Shown here piece by piece: positions 24,481 to 37,000 of a stretch of 64,000 bases of DNA. The notes under the pieces are model-generated. The model worked only from the letters and a program-made list of their open reading frames with translations, had not been told where the DNA came from and ran no database searches. Positions within the stretch are counted from its first letter, which is position 1, and every line of letters begins with the position of its first letter. The stretch is taken from contig NC_052395.1 of the NCBI RefSeq assembly GCF_009389715.1, positions 24,477,482 to 24,541,481 of the forward strand, written 5' to 3'. Source of the DNA: Phoenix dactylifera (lineage: Eukaryota; Streptophyta; Magnoliopsida; Arecales; Arecaceae). The translations under genes and the position numbers were made by a program.

Positions 24481-27400
24481 CTTGTGCCATTCTAATTTCA
24501 TATTACAAATATCATAGAAGTTTACAACTTTCATGATTTAACTTTAACATATTAAATTTGAATTGGTATTTTTGTCAGGTAATGGCTTCTGGATTTTGAC
24601 AATCTTTATGTGCTAAGATTTCTGAGAGTGTAATGGAACGAGGACCTGAAGTAAGTTTTCTCCTGTTGGTGATTCTTGTAATCACTTTATTCATTTTAAT
24701 TTAAAGCTTGTGACATGCATGAATGGAGTGAAACTTTTGCATGGACAGAGATAAGTAGTCTTGGTATCAAATTTTAGTAGTATATGACTATAGGTTAAGT
24801 ATTTAAACTGCAGCTGAATACATTTTTTTTTACAACGGCTTAAGGAGGACATGGTTGTGTCTAATATTGAAAAATTGAACGGATAGATAAGTGCTTCTTG
24901 GTTATTGCATCTGTAAATGTTGTTTTGATTGATCTTATGAAAATAATAGCAGGGTGCGAGAACCTTGACCCAGAGTCCATGTAGGTTTGAGACAACAGAA
25001 AATTAGTAATATGAATTTAAGAATGTGATGAGGAACCTGCTGGTTCAGCTTTACTCATGATTGGGTGCATGGCTCAGTTAGTTCAGTCATACCAAAGTCA
25101 AAAGCTTTCGAGAGCATGCACCAAGAATGAATCAGATGCTTGGAGAACTTTTTGGAGAATTGTTTCATAAACTTGACATAAGCTGGTGATGACAGAAAAT
25201 GCAGGAAATGTGGCGAATAACTAATATAAGCATGCAAATTAGTTACAGTAATACTCGCATAAAATTCAAACTAATTTGGATTACATACTCTTATTGTGGA
25301 CTTCTTTTATGTATAATTGGTAGTGGTTAAACCAAGATTTGCTGTAACAATGGGTACCACCGTGCACCACTGGTTTCGAAGTGAGACTTGGTATGGGGGT
25401 GTACCAAGTCTAATACACTGAATTGACTCCTGTACCGAAACACTGTATGAGCATGATACCAGTACATGGTCTAGTACCGAGATGGCGAACAATGAAATGG
25501 TGTTGTGCTCTAGATAATAAAGGGTAGAAGAAAAGAACTAAATTTTGAAACAACAAAGTAGACTGAAGCGTGCTGGTTAAAATTTTTCCTGAAAAAGTAT
25601 ATCTTCATCTCTTTAGATCCTGTTTCGCTTCTTTTTTGTTTTATCATACCACAATTCTGTATTGGATCTATGCCATCTACTACTTCAAGCATTAGAATCC
25701 TCTCTCTCTCTCACACACACACACATACACGCATGCAGACATACAGTGGTTATTCACCAAACTTGAGTCCTCTCACTTGGAGAGATGGGTACCAACCAGC
25801 TGAGATACTAGCTATTGATGAATCCACTCTCATATTACACTTTTACAATTCTCACATATAGATAGCTACTGATACTTGAGATTTCTAGTTGTCTATGTTG
25901 TCTCTGGTTTATATTTTGCTTTTAGTGAGTTCTCAACATGAGTAGGTAGTAAATATGGATTTCAGCAGAATTTTGCGAAAAAGTCTGTCATGCGTAATTC
26001 ATTTAGAAAGTTCTTGGTTATAATTTAGGAAACACAAATAAATGGTTCTCTGCTCATATCTGATGGCAAAAGATATCTGGCAATTGTTGTTTCATTTATG
26101 TGGCTGTACTAAGGAAAAAACAGTATTTGTGAGGATATATTAGCACAAGGTATTCTTTGCCGATATGTGGCTACAAGATGTTTCATGTGTGCCACATGTA
26201 AATGATGCTTTCCAGCAGCTACTTTAACCTAATGAATAAGATCAACTGTCTAATATCACTTGGCATATTAGCCTATAATGACAGCACACCGAGCTTATCA
26301 GAGATGAGGATATTTAGGTGGAAAGTAGTAAAATGTATGTATAGAGAATACAAGGCACAATTACCTGAGATTGGTTTGCAGAGCTGTCCATATGAAGGGG
26401 TTATCCAAGAAAATTTAGAAGTTGTCAACAATGAATTTGAGGAACCTTTCAGGGACAGAGCATGGCCATATCTAGAAATATATGTAAAACTTTCATTTAT
26501 AAAGCTTAAAGATATGCTTGCCTCCAAGATAACTATGCCTTAAATTTCGTTATCACCATTTGAGTCAACATTAGATGTCATTGGATACACTAATGTGACC
26601 TTACATTCTACCTTTTTCTAAATAACATGTAAAAATGCTTTTCTTTGGGTTGTCATGCAAGAAAAATCAGTGCCCCTTATTTTTAGACCTTATTCTTTAC
26701 TGGACTGCCTTTCAAAATATTTTATCCTTTGATATTCAATCCTTTGGTAAGCATTCTTTTTTATATCTTGACCTTCTGTTTTTGATTTTCTGATCTATCT
26801 TTCTTTATCAAATGCTTTCTTTTTATGCAAATGGAGGAAGGAAACCTTCCCCCAGATTTAATATCAAATACTTTAATGCTGTAATTTCTGTAATGATGAA
26901 TACATTTAAATGAGATCTGGTAAATTCCTACCTATTCTGATCCTCTAATATGTTTTCTCCCTCATAAACTCCCCCTTTTTGGATACTGGGGGAAGGCAAG
27001 GATGCGCAATGAAAAGGTGTTCAGATAAGTTACTGTTTTCTTGCTTGCATCCTTTCTTTCAATTAGACCATGTTTAAATACCACCTGCCTGCTAAAGTTG
27101 AAAGATCTTAGCAGTTTCTTGCATTAATGAAAGGATGAGCAATCCTCTTTGGGCTTAGGAAGGCCACCAACACTCTGCAGCTGGGTCAGTAATGGGAGGC
27201 AGAATCATATCATCTTCCCACCACCCATTTTTTCATACTAGCTACCGATAAAGTGATCATATGCATGATGGGTATACCTCTAGAAGCTAAATGGATTATG
27301 TGCTTGATTTGGAGAAACTGGTGCTATCCATCATTATTATAATAGTAAATTGTAGTAACAGAAATCTACAAATGCTGCTTGTCAAATATTGTATTGAGCG

Positions 27401-28000
27401 TTAATCACCATATAATTGGCTTTTTGAGAGGCTCTTCCTGGTAATATATTGGTGATATTACAATGAGATTGAATATCTGGATTTGTTTATTTTTTAAAGA
27501 CAGGATTTGTTGAAGCTTGACAGTAAGAGTCATCACCCTAAACTAAATCTAGCTATATTATATTACTCAAATAAAAAATGGAAAAAATATCCTGGCTATA
27601 CTCCTATAATATATCATGCTTGATTAGCGACTGCCTTAGGTGGCCCTAGTTATGCTTTGTTCTCTTTTCCTCTTTTTAATGTATTCCTGCCAAAAAAGGA
27701 AGACCAACTAGGACACAATACAAGACCAGAGCTGATCGAATGCCAGCCAAGGCTAGTCTCTACAGCATAAATTAGGACCAGTGTTTATGCTCAGGCACGG
27801 CCTGATCCGGACATTGGGTCTCTATTTTTTGTCCTGGCCCGCACATTCCTGAAAGGTCAATATCAAACCCGCCTAACAAGTCCGATTTTGATATATTCAT
27901 TAGCATATAATATGAAACTTTATTGTTATGATATATATATTAGATATATATAATTATCTCAGGCCGGGATGGGCTAGGTTCATTTGTTAATTTTTCTAGG
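24481..28000. other. Intergenic, no gene seen
   Basis: AT-rich, with a (TC)n/(AC)n microsatellite near 25700-25725 and an open frame at 26202-26543 (113 codons) that I do not recognise and that has no supporting gene structure. A patch at about 25350-25490 holds several GGTACC/TACCGA words similar to those in the hAT ends. Confidence 0.45.
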
Positions 28001-28034
28001 CCCGGCCCGATTTTTAGTTTGGGCTTTTTTTTTT

Positions 28035-28283
28035 TTGCCTAGGTTCGTCCCACATTCGTAGTTTTAGTGTCCAAATCTGCCAAATGTCTGGCTGGGCTAA
28101 GCAAGCCGGGTGGGCCGTCAGGCTCATGATCAGCTCTGCATAAGAGATGTAAAAATCGGCCCTTTTTTTGCCTAGCACATTCATAATTTTCATGTTCAAA
28201 TGTGCCAAATTTTGGGCTGGGATAAGCAAGCCGGATGGGCCGTCGGGCTCATGATCAGCTCTACATAAGAGATGCAAAAGTGG
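28035..28283. repeat. Two tandem copies of a ~120-bp GC-richer unit
   Basis: Copy 1 is about 28035-28157 and copy 2 about 28158-28283. Both carry GGCTGGG, TAAGCAAGCCGG, TGGGCCGTC and CTCATGATCAGCTCT in the same order, with scattered substitutions. Confidence 0.8.
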
Positions 28284-29627
28284 GAAGAAAAAAAAATAAT
28301 AATAGCCCAGATTCACACGGTGACTCTGTAAGCTGCAGGTCAACAAAGACGGTGACGTCCAATTCCGGGTCGGTCAGCTTTCCCCGTGCGGAAGCTTCTA
28401 AACTGACCAGCTACCCCAGTCCGCAAAGCATTGCTTTGGATCTAACACAGGAACTGCCTTACTCTAACCCAGGTTTATTCGACTCAACATTTACATATGG
28501 TATCACTTTATTCAGACATTTTTATAGGTTTAAGGTACCTTAAAGCTCCACTCAGCTAAAAATCACGTCAAACCAGGAAAGAGCTATAGGAAGGCAGCAT
28601 ATGAATCTCAGCACCATTGAGGAAGAGATGGCAGATTTGGTCGGGGCTTCCCAATTCCTCCATGGCGTTCCCGACAATGTTGGAAGCTGATCACCTCCAC
28701 CATTGTTTCCATTGTTTCCTCCTTCAGGTACCATGTTCTGCCACTGCTTCTGCCATATCTCCTTTCTATTAGCTTATTAGATAGAGTGGAATCTGGACTA
28801 TGGAGGAAGCCAGTCAGGTAGAATTCTGTCTTAATTATTTCACTAACCAAGATTGCAAGGGTCTGAACTGGCCCCTGGTAGATTGGTGGGTTTGTTTTGG
28901 TTGCAGTAATTGTTGATTGGAATTCCTCCACTTGGTTTGACCGTTTGAGCCTGAGCTGCTAATAAGTAGCTCAGGTCGGTGTCTGACCATGGCTAATGTG
29001 TTTCCACTCATCCAGCCAAGTCCTGACAGACTCACTTATAGAACAGGTCATCCTGTCACCTTTGATGGGTCTCAAGTATAAGTTGGGATTATCAAGAGAT
29101 TAATCATACAAAAACCAATGACAAGGTGCCCAAACAAAACTAGCCCTACTCCTGACCAGTCCTCCATGCGTAGAGAGTAGTGACTCAATCCACCACCAGC
29201 CCTGGTCCAAAAACAAGATGAAACGGGCCTACCACCTGTTGCACCAACTTCGGATCCAGGGCGTATGAATATATTACCATTCCTTCACTTTCTTGTACCA
29301 AACCTGTACCAAAACGTGAGAAGGGAATGCTTCCATACAGAAATCTTAAAGTGCACCGATTCCCTACTCAAAGATCTTTACCTAGGTAGAGAGTAATAAA
29401 ATGAAAAAATAAAAAATAAAAATGTATAAGAACCATACAAATATATTCGTACTGGAAATCTTATAAAACATACTATCACATGCTAAACCAAATCTATCGA
29501 TGTAAAACTCACGATGCAAATACAACAGTACAAATCAATAACATATATATATTTTATAGCAGTAATTAAGTATAGGAATCTTTACCTCTACCGAAGACTG
29601 ACTAAAAATAACAATCGCTGACCCACT
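28284..29627. other. Intergenic, no gene I can name
   Basis: Overlapping minus-strand open frames at 28552-29035 are Gln/Asn-rich and look like a retroelement gag remnant, but no diagnostic motif (zinc knuckle, protease, RT) was seen. The remainder is AT-rich. Confidence 0.35.
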
Positions 29628-30128
29628 TTATGGTCTATGAGCTAAGATGCAAAGTACCCTGATCAGAAATTTCTTGCGCATAAATTGCCTCATTTCAAAA
29701 ACTGCCTTTTTATTTGCTGACATAGGCTTAGTGAAGATTGACTGTAGAATGGGTTTTACTTCCACATATCCATCTTGTTCTTTAGTATTCAGAACCTTGT
29801 TTGCATCCTCATCACCAACCAGCTCTATAATCTCTGGCACACACCTGAAAGCACATCCTTGAGCTCCTCAATGCTGACAAACCACAAAGGGCCTTGAAGT
29901 CGGTGAGGGCAATCGCCATCTCCGGCTTCTGCTTAGGATCCTTATAAATATATACTCGGCCGCATCGTGTGCAGCACCCTCGCCAATTCCTTATCTGGGT
30001 GTGCAGCGTGTGCTTGCATCGACAAAGCCTTCGCCACCGATAAAACCTCGAACAGGAAGGGGAGTTCACTCCCCCATCTGTCCACGACCGTCTCTCCAAG
30101 AAAGCCAGGGTTGTCCAGAATCCACTTC
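29628..30128 (-). pseudogene. Mannose-6-phosphate isomerase fragment, degenerate
   Basis: Translating the minus strand across frames gives a recognisable run of plant mannose-6-phosphate isomerase (fructose-6-P/mannose-6-P interconversion): DNPGFLGETVVDRWGSELPF, LFEVLSVAKALSMQAH, HPDKELARVLH, KPEMAIALTDFKALCG, IEELKDVLS and PEIIELVGDEDANKVLN. It is broken: about nine extra bases in the QAHPDKE motif (QAHAAHPDKE), a small insertion that creates a stop near 29945, and a further frameshift near 29840 before PEIIEL. The N-terminal metal-binding part and the C-terminus are missing. No parent gene is in the window. It is a dead partial copy. Confidence 0.8.
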
Positions 30129-30700
30129 CTGAGAGATGACTCTTAGATTCCTAGTCATTCTGAAGTGATGGCTCTTAGATTCTGTTTCTTATCCAGCTCT
30201 TGAGAGTGCATGCGATTTGTTTTCCATCGCCTACGAGTTTCTGCTTAAAAGGTTTCCTGAAGCACAAAATTCTCTTTCTGACAAGTTATTATGAAAACAG
30301 CTAGTCGTTTTCAAAATAGTCTTTCTTAAATCTTAATGCAACCAAAGCCCAGAATTTTTCTTTTCAACTTTTATTAAAACTAAGAAGTCTCCAAGCATTT
30401 CCTGTTCTTCTTAAGTGGTACATGTTGCAACAATGGTAATTTACACCGTTTTGTGTATACAATGAGTTGAGATGAATACAACACTGACATATTGATAATC
30501 TTACAAGTTGCCAGCTCAACTCCAAAACATTTCTGGAGTGACGTTTCTTTGTTTGTAGAAGAAAATCAGATCCGGACCCTAAAAAATTAATGTATATGAA
30601 AGCACCTCCATCACCAGATCATTGAGCAAGTTATTTTATATTATTCAACTGATAGAAAGAAAAATTAGCCGTATTGAGGAGCTGTGTTTTACATTGGACG

Positions 30701-30974
30701 CTATGTTTTCTTGGCCTGCGTACATAAGAGAGAGGGCAGTAAGATAATAAGTTTATTTATCATAACAAAATAGACAGAATAAGACAAATCGCTATCATCA
30801 AAGACAACCAAGTAACATCAAAATGTAAAGCAAAATCCTTACCTTTTTCAGATATTTCTTGTGAAGTTTCATTGCCCCACTGCAAGCTTTTTTTGCATCT
30901 AAATTTCCAGTTATGTCATTTAAAATCTGAAAGTGAAACAAATAGATAATGTAAGATTAAGTCACCGGGCAGGG

Positions 30975-31007
<33 letters not shown>

Positions 31008-34000
31008 CAATATCTCAACATTTGATTATATCTATAAATAAAATTGTACATTAAAATATTTTCCCAAAAAATGCATCTCATTTTAGCAAAAAAAAAAAAA
31101 AAATGCATCTCAAAATTTTATGTAACAAAGAGTATATTAAATAATACCTAGACTAAACCTCATCCTGTCTATTTGTGGTTTGCTTTATCAATCCAATAGC
31201 AGTCTGTGTCCTAGAAATATATCTCATAATATCTGAGACCTCTTAGATATGAGTCCAAAAATATTTACTGTTTACATTTCATGAGTTATATTAAATACTA
31301 CATAGACAAAACAGCATCCTGTCCATTTCTGGTCTGCTTTATGAATCCAATAGTGGTTTGTGTCCTAGAAATATATCTTGTGGTATCAGAGAGCTCTTAG
31401 ATATTGGTCGAAAAAATATTTATTATTTACATTTCATAAGCACTAATAATTAAATGGTTGCATCCTTCAGTAACAGAAAAGTACTTAGATATTCTATCCA
31501 AGCTAGTTTTAAAGGACATGCCTTCTTGCAGAAGCAGGGTTGATTTTATTGTTTGCAGGCAATCATTTTTATTTATTTAGGTCTAGTTATAACTATCAAT
31601 AGATCACAGACGATGTACAAATCATTATAAAAAGCCTAACTTGGTTTTTACCTTAACAACATCATCCAATCCACGTGCTTCCTGCATCAGAGCGCTTTTG
31701 TCCTTGAGAACACTAGCAACAAGAAAAACTGTAATGGGGAGAGGGGCTTCAGAACTTTTGCATCCATTTTTCATATTCTCTCGCTCGTACTTCCCAAACT
31801 GGCGTATCGACTTTACTTTCCCTTTAGATCCCTCATTTTTTTCAGTGGGAAACCCTGGTTCTTCATACATGGAGAAGGTATCAGGGTCATATTCTAGAGC
31901 CCACATCATCTGTATAGAAGTTTGAAGATAAAGCATCAGGTTAGCATAAGAAAAAAGGCAGGAAAGTGTTTTTTGTGCTTGCGTCAATGGATGTATCGCT
32001 CATGAAGCATATGAAAGATATGGCAGCACAAAGCAAAAATCTCAATGAAATATTTGAAGTTCAATGGAGTTAATGTTCTACCAGTATGCCCTCATACACC
32101 ATTTATTTTCTCCACAAGACACTGTTGTCATTTTTTCAGACATTTTTTGCCTTCCTTGAACAATTAAACAACGTTCTTTGAACCTTTTAAGTATACAAGA
32201 ATCAAGTACATATATTAATGCCAAAATATGGAGATACATTGACGACATGCATATATCCAGTCATAGATCAAGAGATAGTGACATATCTTTGAAAGCAGAA
32301 CTTCTGGAATCTGTCTGGTAAAATGGGTTGAGTGTTTTGAGGCATATTTAGTGAAGTATCATAAAAGCATTATATTGTTAGCAACTGAGTAAAATTTAGA
32401 ACAACTGACTGAAACTTGCAATAATGTACTGGTCATTCAGGTCCATATGAATTTCATACCTCCCAAAGGTACAATGAGTCTCCAAATGACAACTCCCGGC
32501 GGAACAATACCATAAACATACGGAAAGCAAAGAGATAGTCGCCTCCACCTAGTGTTTCTGTGCTCAAAAGACAATACAATATATTAGCACCTGTCTATAA
32601 AAATAGAGATGCTATTTATGTTACAAGCATAATCAACAAGCCATAATGTTTAAACAACGAGTACAAAAAAAAAAAAAAACAATAACTAGCATTTGAAAAG
32701 CAGAGGTAAAGAATTTCAAAAGCTGAAGGATGACTAAGACATCCATACAGGGCAAGCACTTTTCCCGGAGATCTATCTAGCATAATTGAAGCCCGATGGA
32801 CCATGATTGGTACTACTAAACAGTTATCTCCATTTGAGAATGAACTAAGTATAGATACAGTAACTTTATAAAAATGAAATAAAAAATGATTATACAAACC
32901 AAAATAACAGAACAAACTTTGACTGAAAAAAAGAAGCTGGAGGACAAGAAAAAAGAACTAAAGAAAATATGGTTATTATCTGATAAACAAAGTTAAAATT
33001 TTAATTATAAAGACGGTGATACATGATCACAAAAATTGAAAATATACCTAGGTGTTGATGAAGCTTTGGGTCAAGAACTTGAGTGATGGATGCTAGAATT
33101 TGAAGTTGGTCCTCTACTCCAACAGATTTCTCTGTGCATCTAAAATTTCCTCGCTTTCAAATTTCAAATGACAATGGATTAAAAACCAGTTGATGAGAAT
33201 AATAAAATAAAAATATTATCCATAAGAATTTAAAAAATCAATATATCAGGAAAGGTCATTATAGTATGCGGCACTTTTATTATCCAATAACGATCATGCA
33301 CTAGTAGCATATAAATGAAAACGGACAATGAGAATAAGCGTACAGAATCTTGGATCTATAAAAGAATAGTTAAAATAATCAGAGAAAGAAATTACAGGAA
33401 AATTTATTATGAGAATCACACAATTAATTCTACCAACATGAATCACTCAACATTTCAGAAGCATTTCAAATGAGAATTGGAAGGGACCATATTCTCAAAG
33501 TTCTCATATGATTATCTTGTTATCCAGAGCATAAAAGGTACTAATGATGGCTAACCTGACATACAGAATCCAGTATTCATTAAATAAGGATGTCAATGAG
33601 CCTGGTCATGGTGGGCCTCGGCCAACTTAGTGTCAAACTTGAGGCCCAAGGATGAACCAAACCCCAAAATTCTGAAGGAGCCAGGCCCAGGCATGACCCA
33701 TCCCACTCATTTAATATCCCAAAAAATTTAAGTCTATTAAGGTATATGTCGTTAACTTCTTGTATATGTAGAAAGTCATCTTTTTTGTTCTCCATTTACC
33801 AATTCTAAAGGCAAATAAGCATTTAACTTGACAAAGTAAACAATTAAAAACAGTATTATACAAATAATCATAAGCTGTTTGATGTAAAGACTTTATAAAT
33901 GAGCTCCTGTTGACTCAGAGAAACCTACCCGTAGAAAGAGTTGTGTGCTTGTCAATATAGAAGGGTGTCTATGTAGGAGTTCCTTAGATATAATTATTTA

Positions 34001-37000
34001 TACTCAATACATTTATTTGGAAATCTCAATGGCTGGTTTTGCCCGACTGCAGCCAATTCATGAAACAAGCCACTGTATCAGCCAAGGCCCAGGTGGTGGG
34101 TACTGGGTACTATTCCCATGTTATGCCGAGCCTGGAGTGGGTCAAGTCTATAGAACTTACTAGATTAACCTGGACTATGGACGGCTGTCATTAAATGCTA
34201 AAAGCAACATAAGTTACCAAATGTTAGGACTAGAACTTTGAAGGGAGCAGATTAGCATATAACCTTTCTCGAAAGAGCATCATGCTGAAAAGCAAGCAAT
34301 ATATTAGACAGATTCATAATTCCAAGAAATCTAGGCATGATGAATGACTTAAAAGCTTGTAACATTCTTGAGATGATCCTTGCAATTAATAACAATTTAG
34401 ACCTCTAGTTCAATCAGTTTTCTTAAAAAACATACGGAAAAGCCATGAGTACATTTATTTATTTAGGCTGATGTTGTGTCAACTGATAATTTCCTTCGAA
34501 CAACACTGATGGTGGAACAAAATTATCCTCAATCAGAACATTTCATATTGATTTCCATATCCTGTCTTGCTTACTGATCTATCGGCTATCAGTGTGTCTT
34601 CAGGCCATTCATACTCTTCATTAGATCCTCTTTAAATCCTTGCAATTAGATCCCAATGTCATGAGAGTGTTCATATTATTTGGTTCCTCCAGATTCTGTT
34701 CTCCCAAAGTGGGTTTGGTGTAAAACTCCAATAGTCTCAGAAGGAGCTTCCTGAGAAGTTGAGGCATCATTTTGGGCTGCAGAAAAGCTCAACCGAACCG
34801 AGTTTGTGCTGTTTAGGCTCTACTTTATCATATCAAGGGAGTTTTCAAGCTTAGCTCTAGCTTAAGCCAAGCTCTAATGCAAGTATTCAAACTTGGCCTG
34901 TGAACCATATAGGTCTTGCACACTCTTACTTGACCTTCCTACACAAATTTGAGCAGTCATTACTGAAACTGACTCAATACCTTGTAGCACAAGCCTGCAC
35001 ACTTTATCCTCAACCAGTGCAACTCCTAGTCCTACTTTATTATAATAAGTCATCAACCTTTACTTCCTATTTTTACCACATATAAACAATCTTAACTTTG
35101 CTACATTCATTTTGCTTGCTTAGGCCACCTTTGTTTGTCCTCCTAAAGAATTTCCTAATAATTCTTTTTTTTTTTTTTTGAGTGAAAGGAGGGATGAAGC
35201 CTGGAAGTCATGAATACAAGAAGAGAAATAGTCTAAGTGGTGATTGCTAATTTGTCCCCACTTCCTCACAACTAGTGGAAGTCTTAGAATAACAGAGGAT
35301 CATTCAGTAATAAGGATGTGGTGCATAACTGAGTCAGGGGATGTTCTCTTCTCGAGGAAGACCTGGTTGTTTCTTTCTCTCCAAATACTGGTGGATAACA
35401 GAATCCCCTAATAAGCCACCAAAGCATTCTTCTATTACTTAATGACATAAATCACCTCTACCTTCACTCACCCAGCTCTAATTCTCACAGAGGGGATGAA
35501 CAAAAGAAAATTTTCAAAAGAAGATTTAAACCTCAAAAAGGATGAGAATGTTTGAGACTTGAGTGGATGCCTATACCCTGAGAAGAGAGGGTCGGGACCT
35601 GAAACCTTTAAAAGACATAGGAGTTGCTCAATAGAAAGAAAGTGAAGAGATGAGGACGTTGGATGAGAAAGTACCAAGAAAACAGCAGAGCATTATTGAG
35701 AAAAGGGCTTGGATTTGTTTGGAGGACTAAAAGGAAAGTGGAGCTTCTGAAAGGCAAAATGAGAAGAAGGATGGATTGTGATGAAGGGCTTCAAGGCTCT
35801 GTATAAATGCCCTTGATAAGAAAGAATGACCAGTTGGGTCAAGGGAAAGCACATTCAGAAACCAATAACTAATAGACGAAAGGATTTCTAAGCCAACTCT
35901 AAAATTAAGAGTTGAGGGACTCTGCTTGGTTATGTTTATGATTTTTTCAAGAATTGTAGCAAACTAGATACATGCAATCTCATTGAGAATATAATACTAG
36001 AACACCTCTAGTATGTAACTGATTAAAGGCAGACATAAATAAAAATTTCATTAAATTCTAATTGTTACCTTAAATGTTTGATAACAAATGACCAGCTTGC
36101 AGATGAGTTTAAGGCTCTTCACTTTAACTAAACTGTGAAGAACAGGAGAACTAGTCCGAAAGCAAGAAACATGTCAACCAGTCTACAGTTGCAAGATACG
36201 AGGCAAAATTGTAAGTGGAAAAGCTCCACTACATTAGTTAAAGAAATGAAATTTTGAACGGAGAAATAAAGTGGACAAAACAAAATACACTCGCACTGTT
36301 CCTATCCTATTCTTGATTCTTAAGTGTTAATAGAAAAAAAATTTAGGGTAGCCTCCTCCTGCATGATGTAGATTTATCACCATAAGCACGGCAGTCTCCC
36401 ATTTTTCTAACAGACATCCACAGTGGCTGTTTGACCATATTAAAGGAAGAAGAGATACATGGCAGGACATGTCCAAAGCTGCCATGTACTCCTTCAAGGT
36501 AAGTCAATTTGCACGAGGAAATATTACTAACCCAGAACATAAAGTTATCTAGAAGTAATTTTTAAAGAAATCTAGGAATGGCTCAAAAGAATCAATTATT
36601 AAAACAACAGGTAGCTTGACAAAGATTATACCAGTCTGCGCATCAAGCGCTCAAAGCACCAAAAAGCATCTGCTTCATCTTCAAGAAGAATTATCATCGG
36701 GGAGCAAAGATCACTCATTCCTGATCATATATATCACAACCAATGCATGTTATCCAAGTTGTCACAAAATCCTAGTAAAGGAACATAACATTCACAGTGC
36801 TCCCTCTTGACCATAAGATTTATATATCTACGTATATAAGAAGACAGAAGGAATAAAAAAGAATTAAATATATTCCTTTCAGAGGAAGGATAAAAATGAT
36901 GTCTTCAAATATGTAACACACCTTGACAATAGCCAACATCTTTGTCAATCCAAGCATAAACAGCTAGAATATCCCAGAGCTTTGCTAGATTCTCTTGCTT

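Noticed and set aside
26202..26543. 113-codon open frame as a gene
   Set aside because: No recognisable domain, AT-rich composition like its surroundings, and no nearby splice or promoter structure that supports it.
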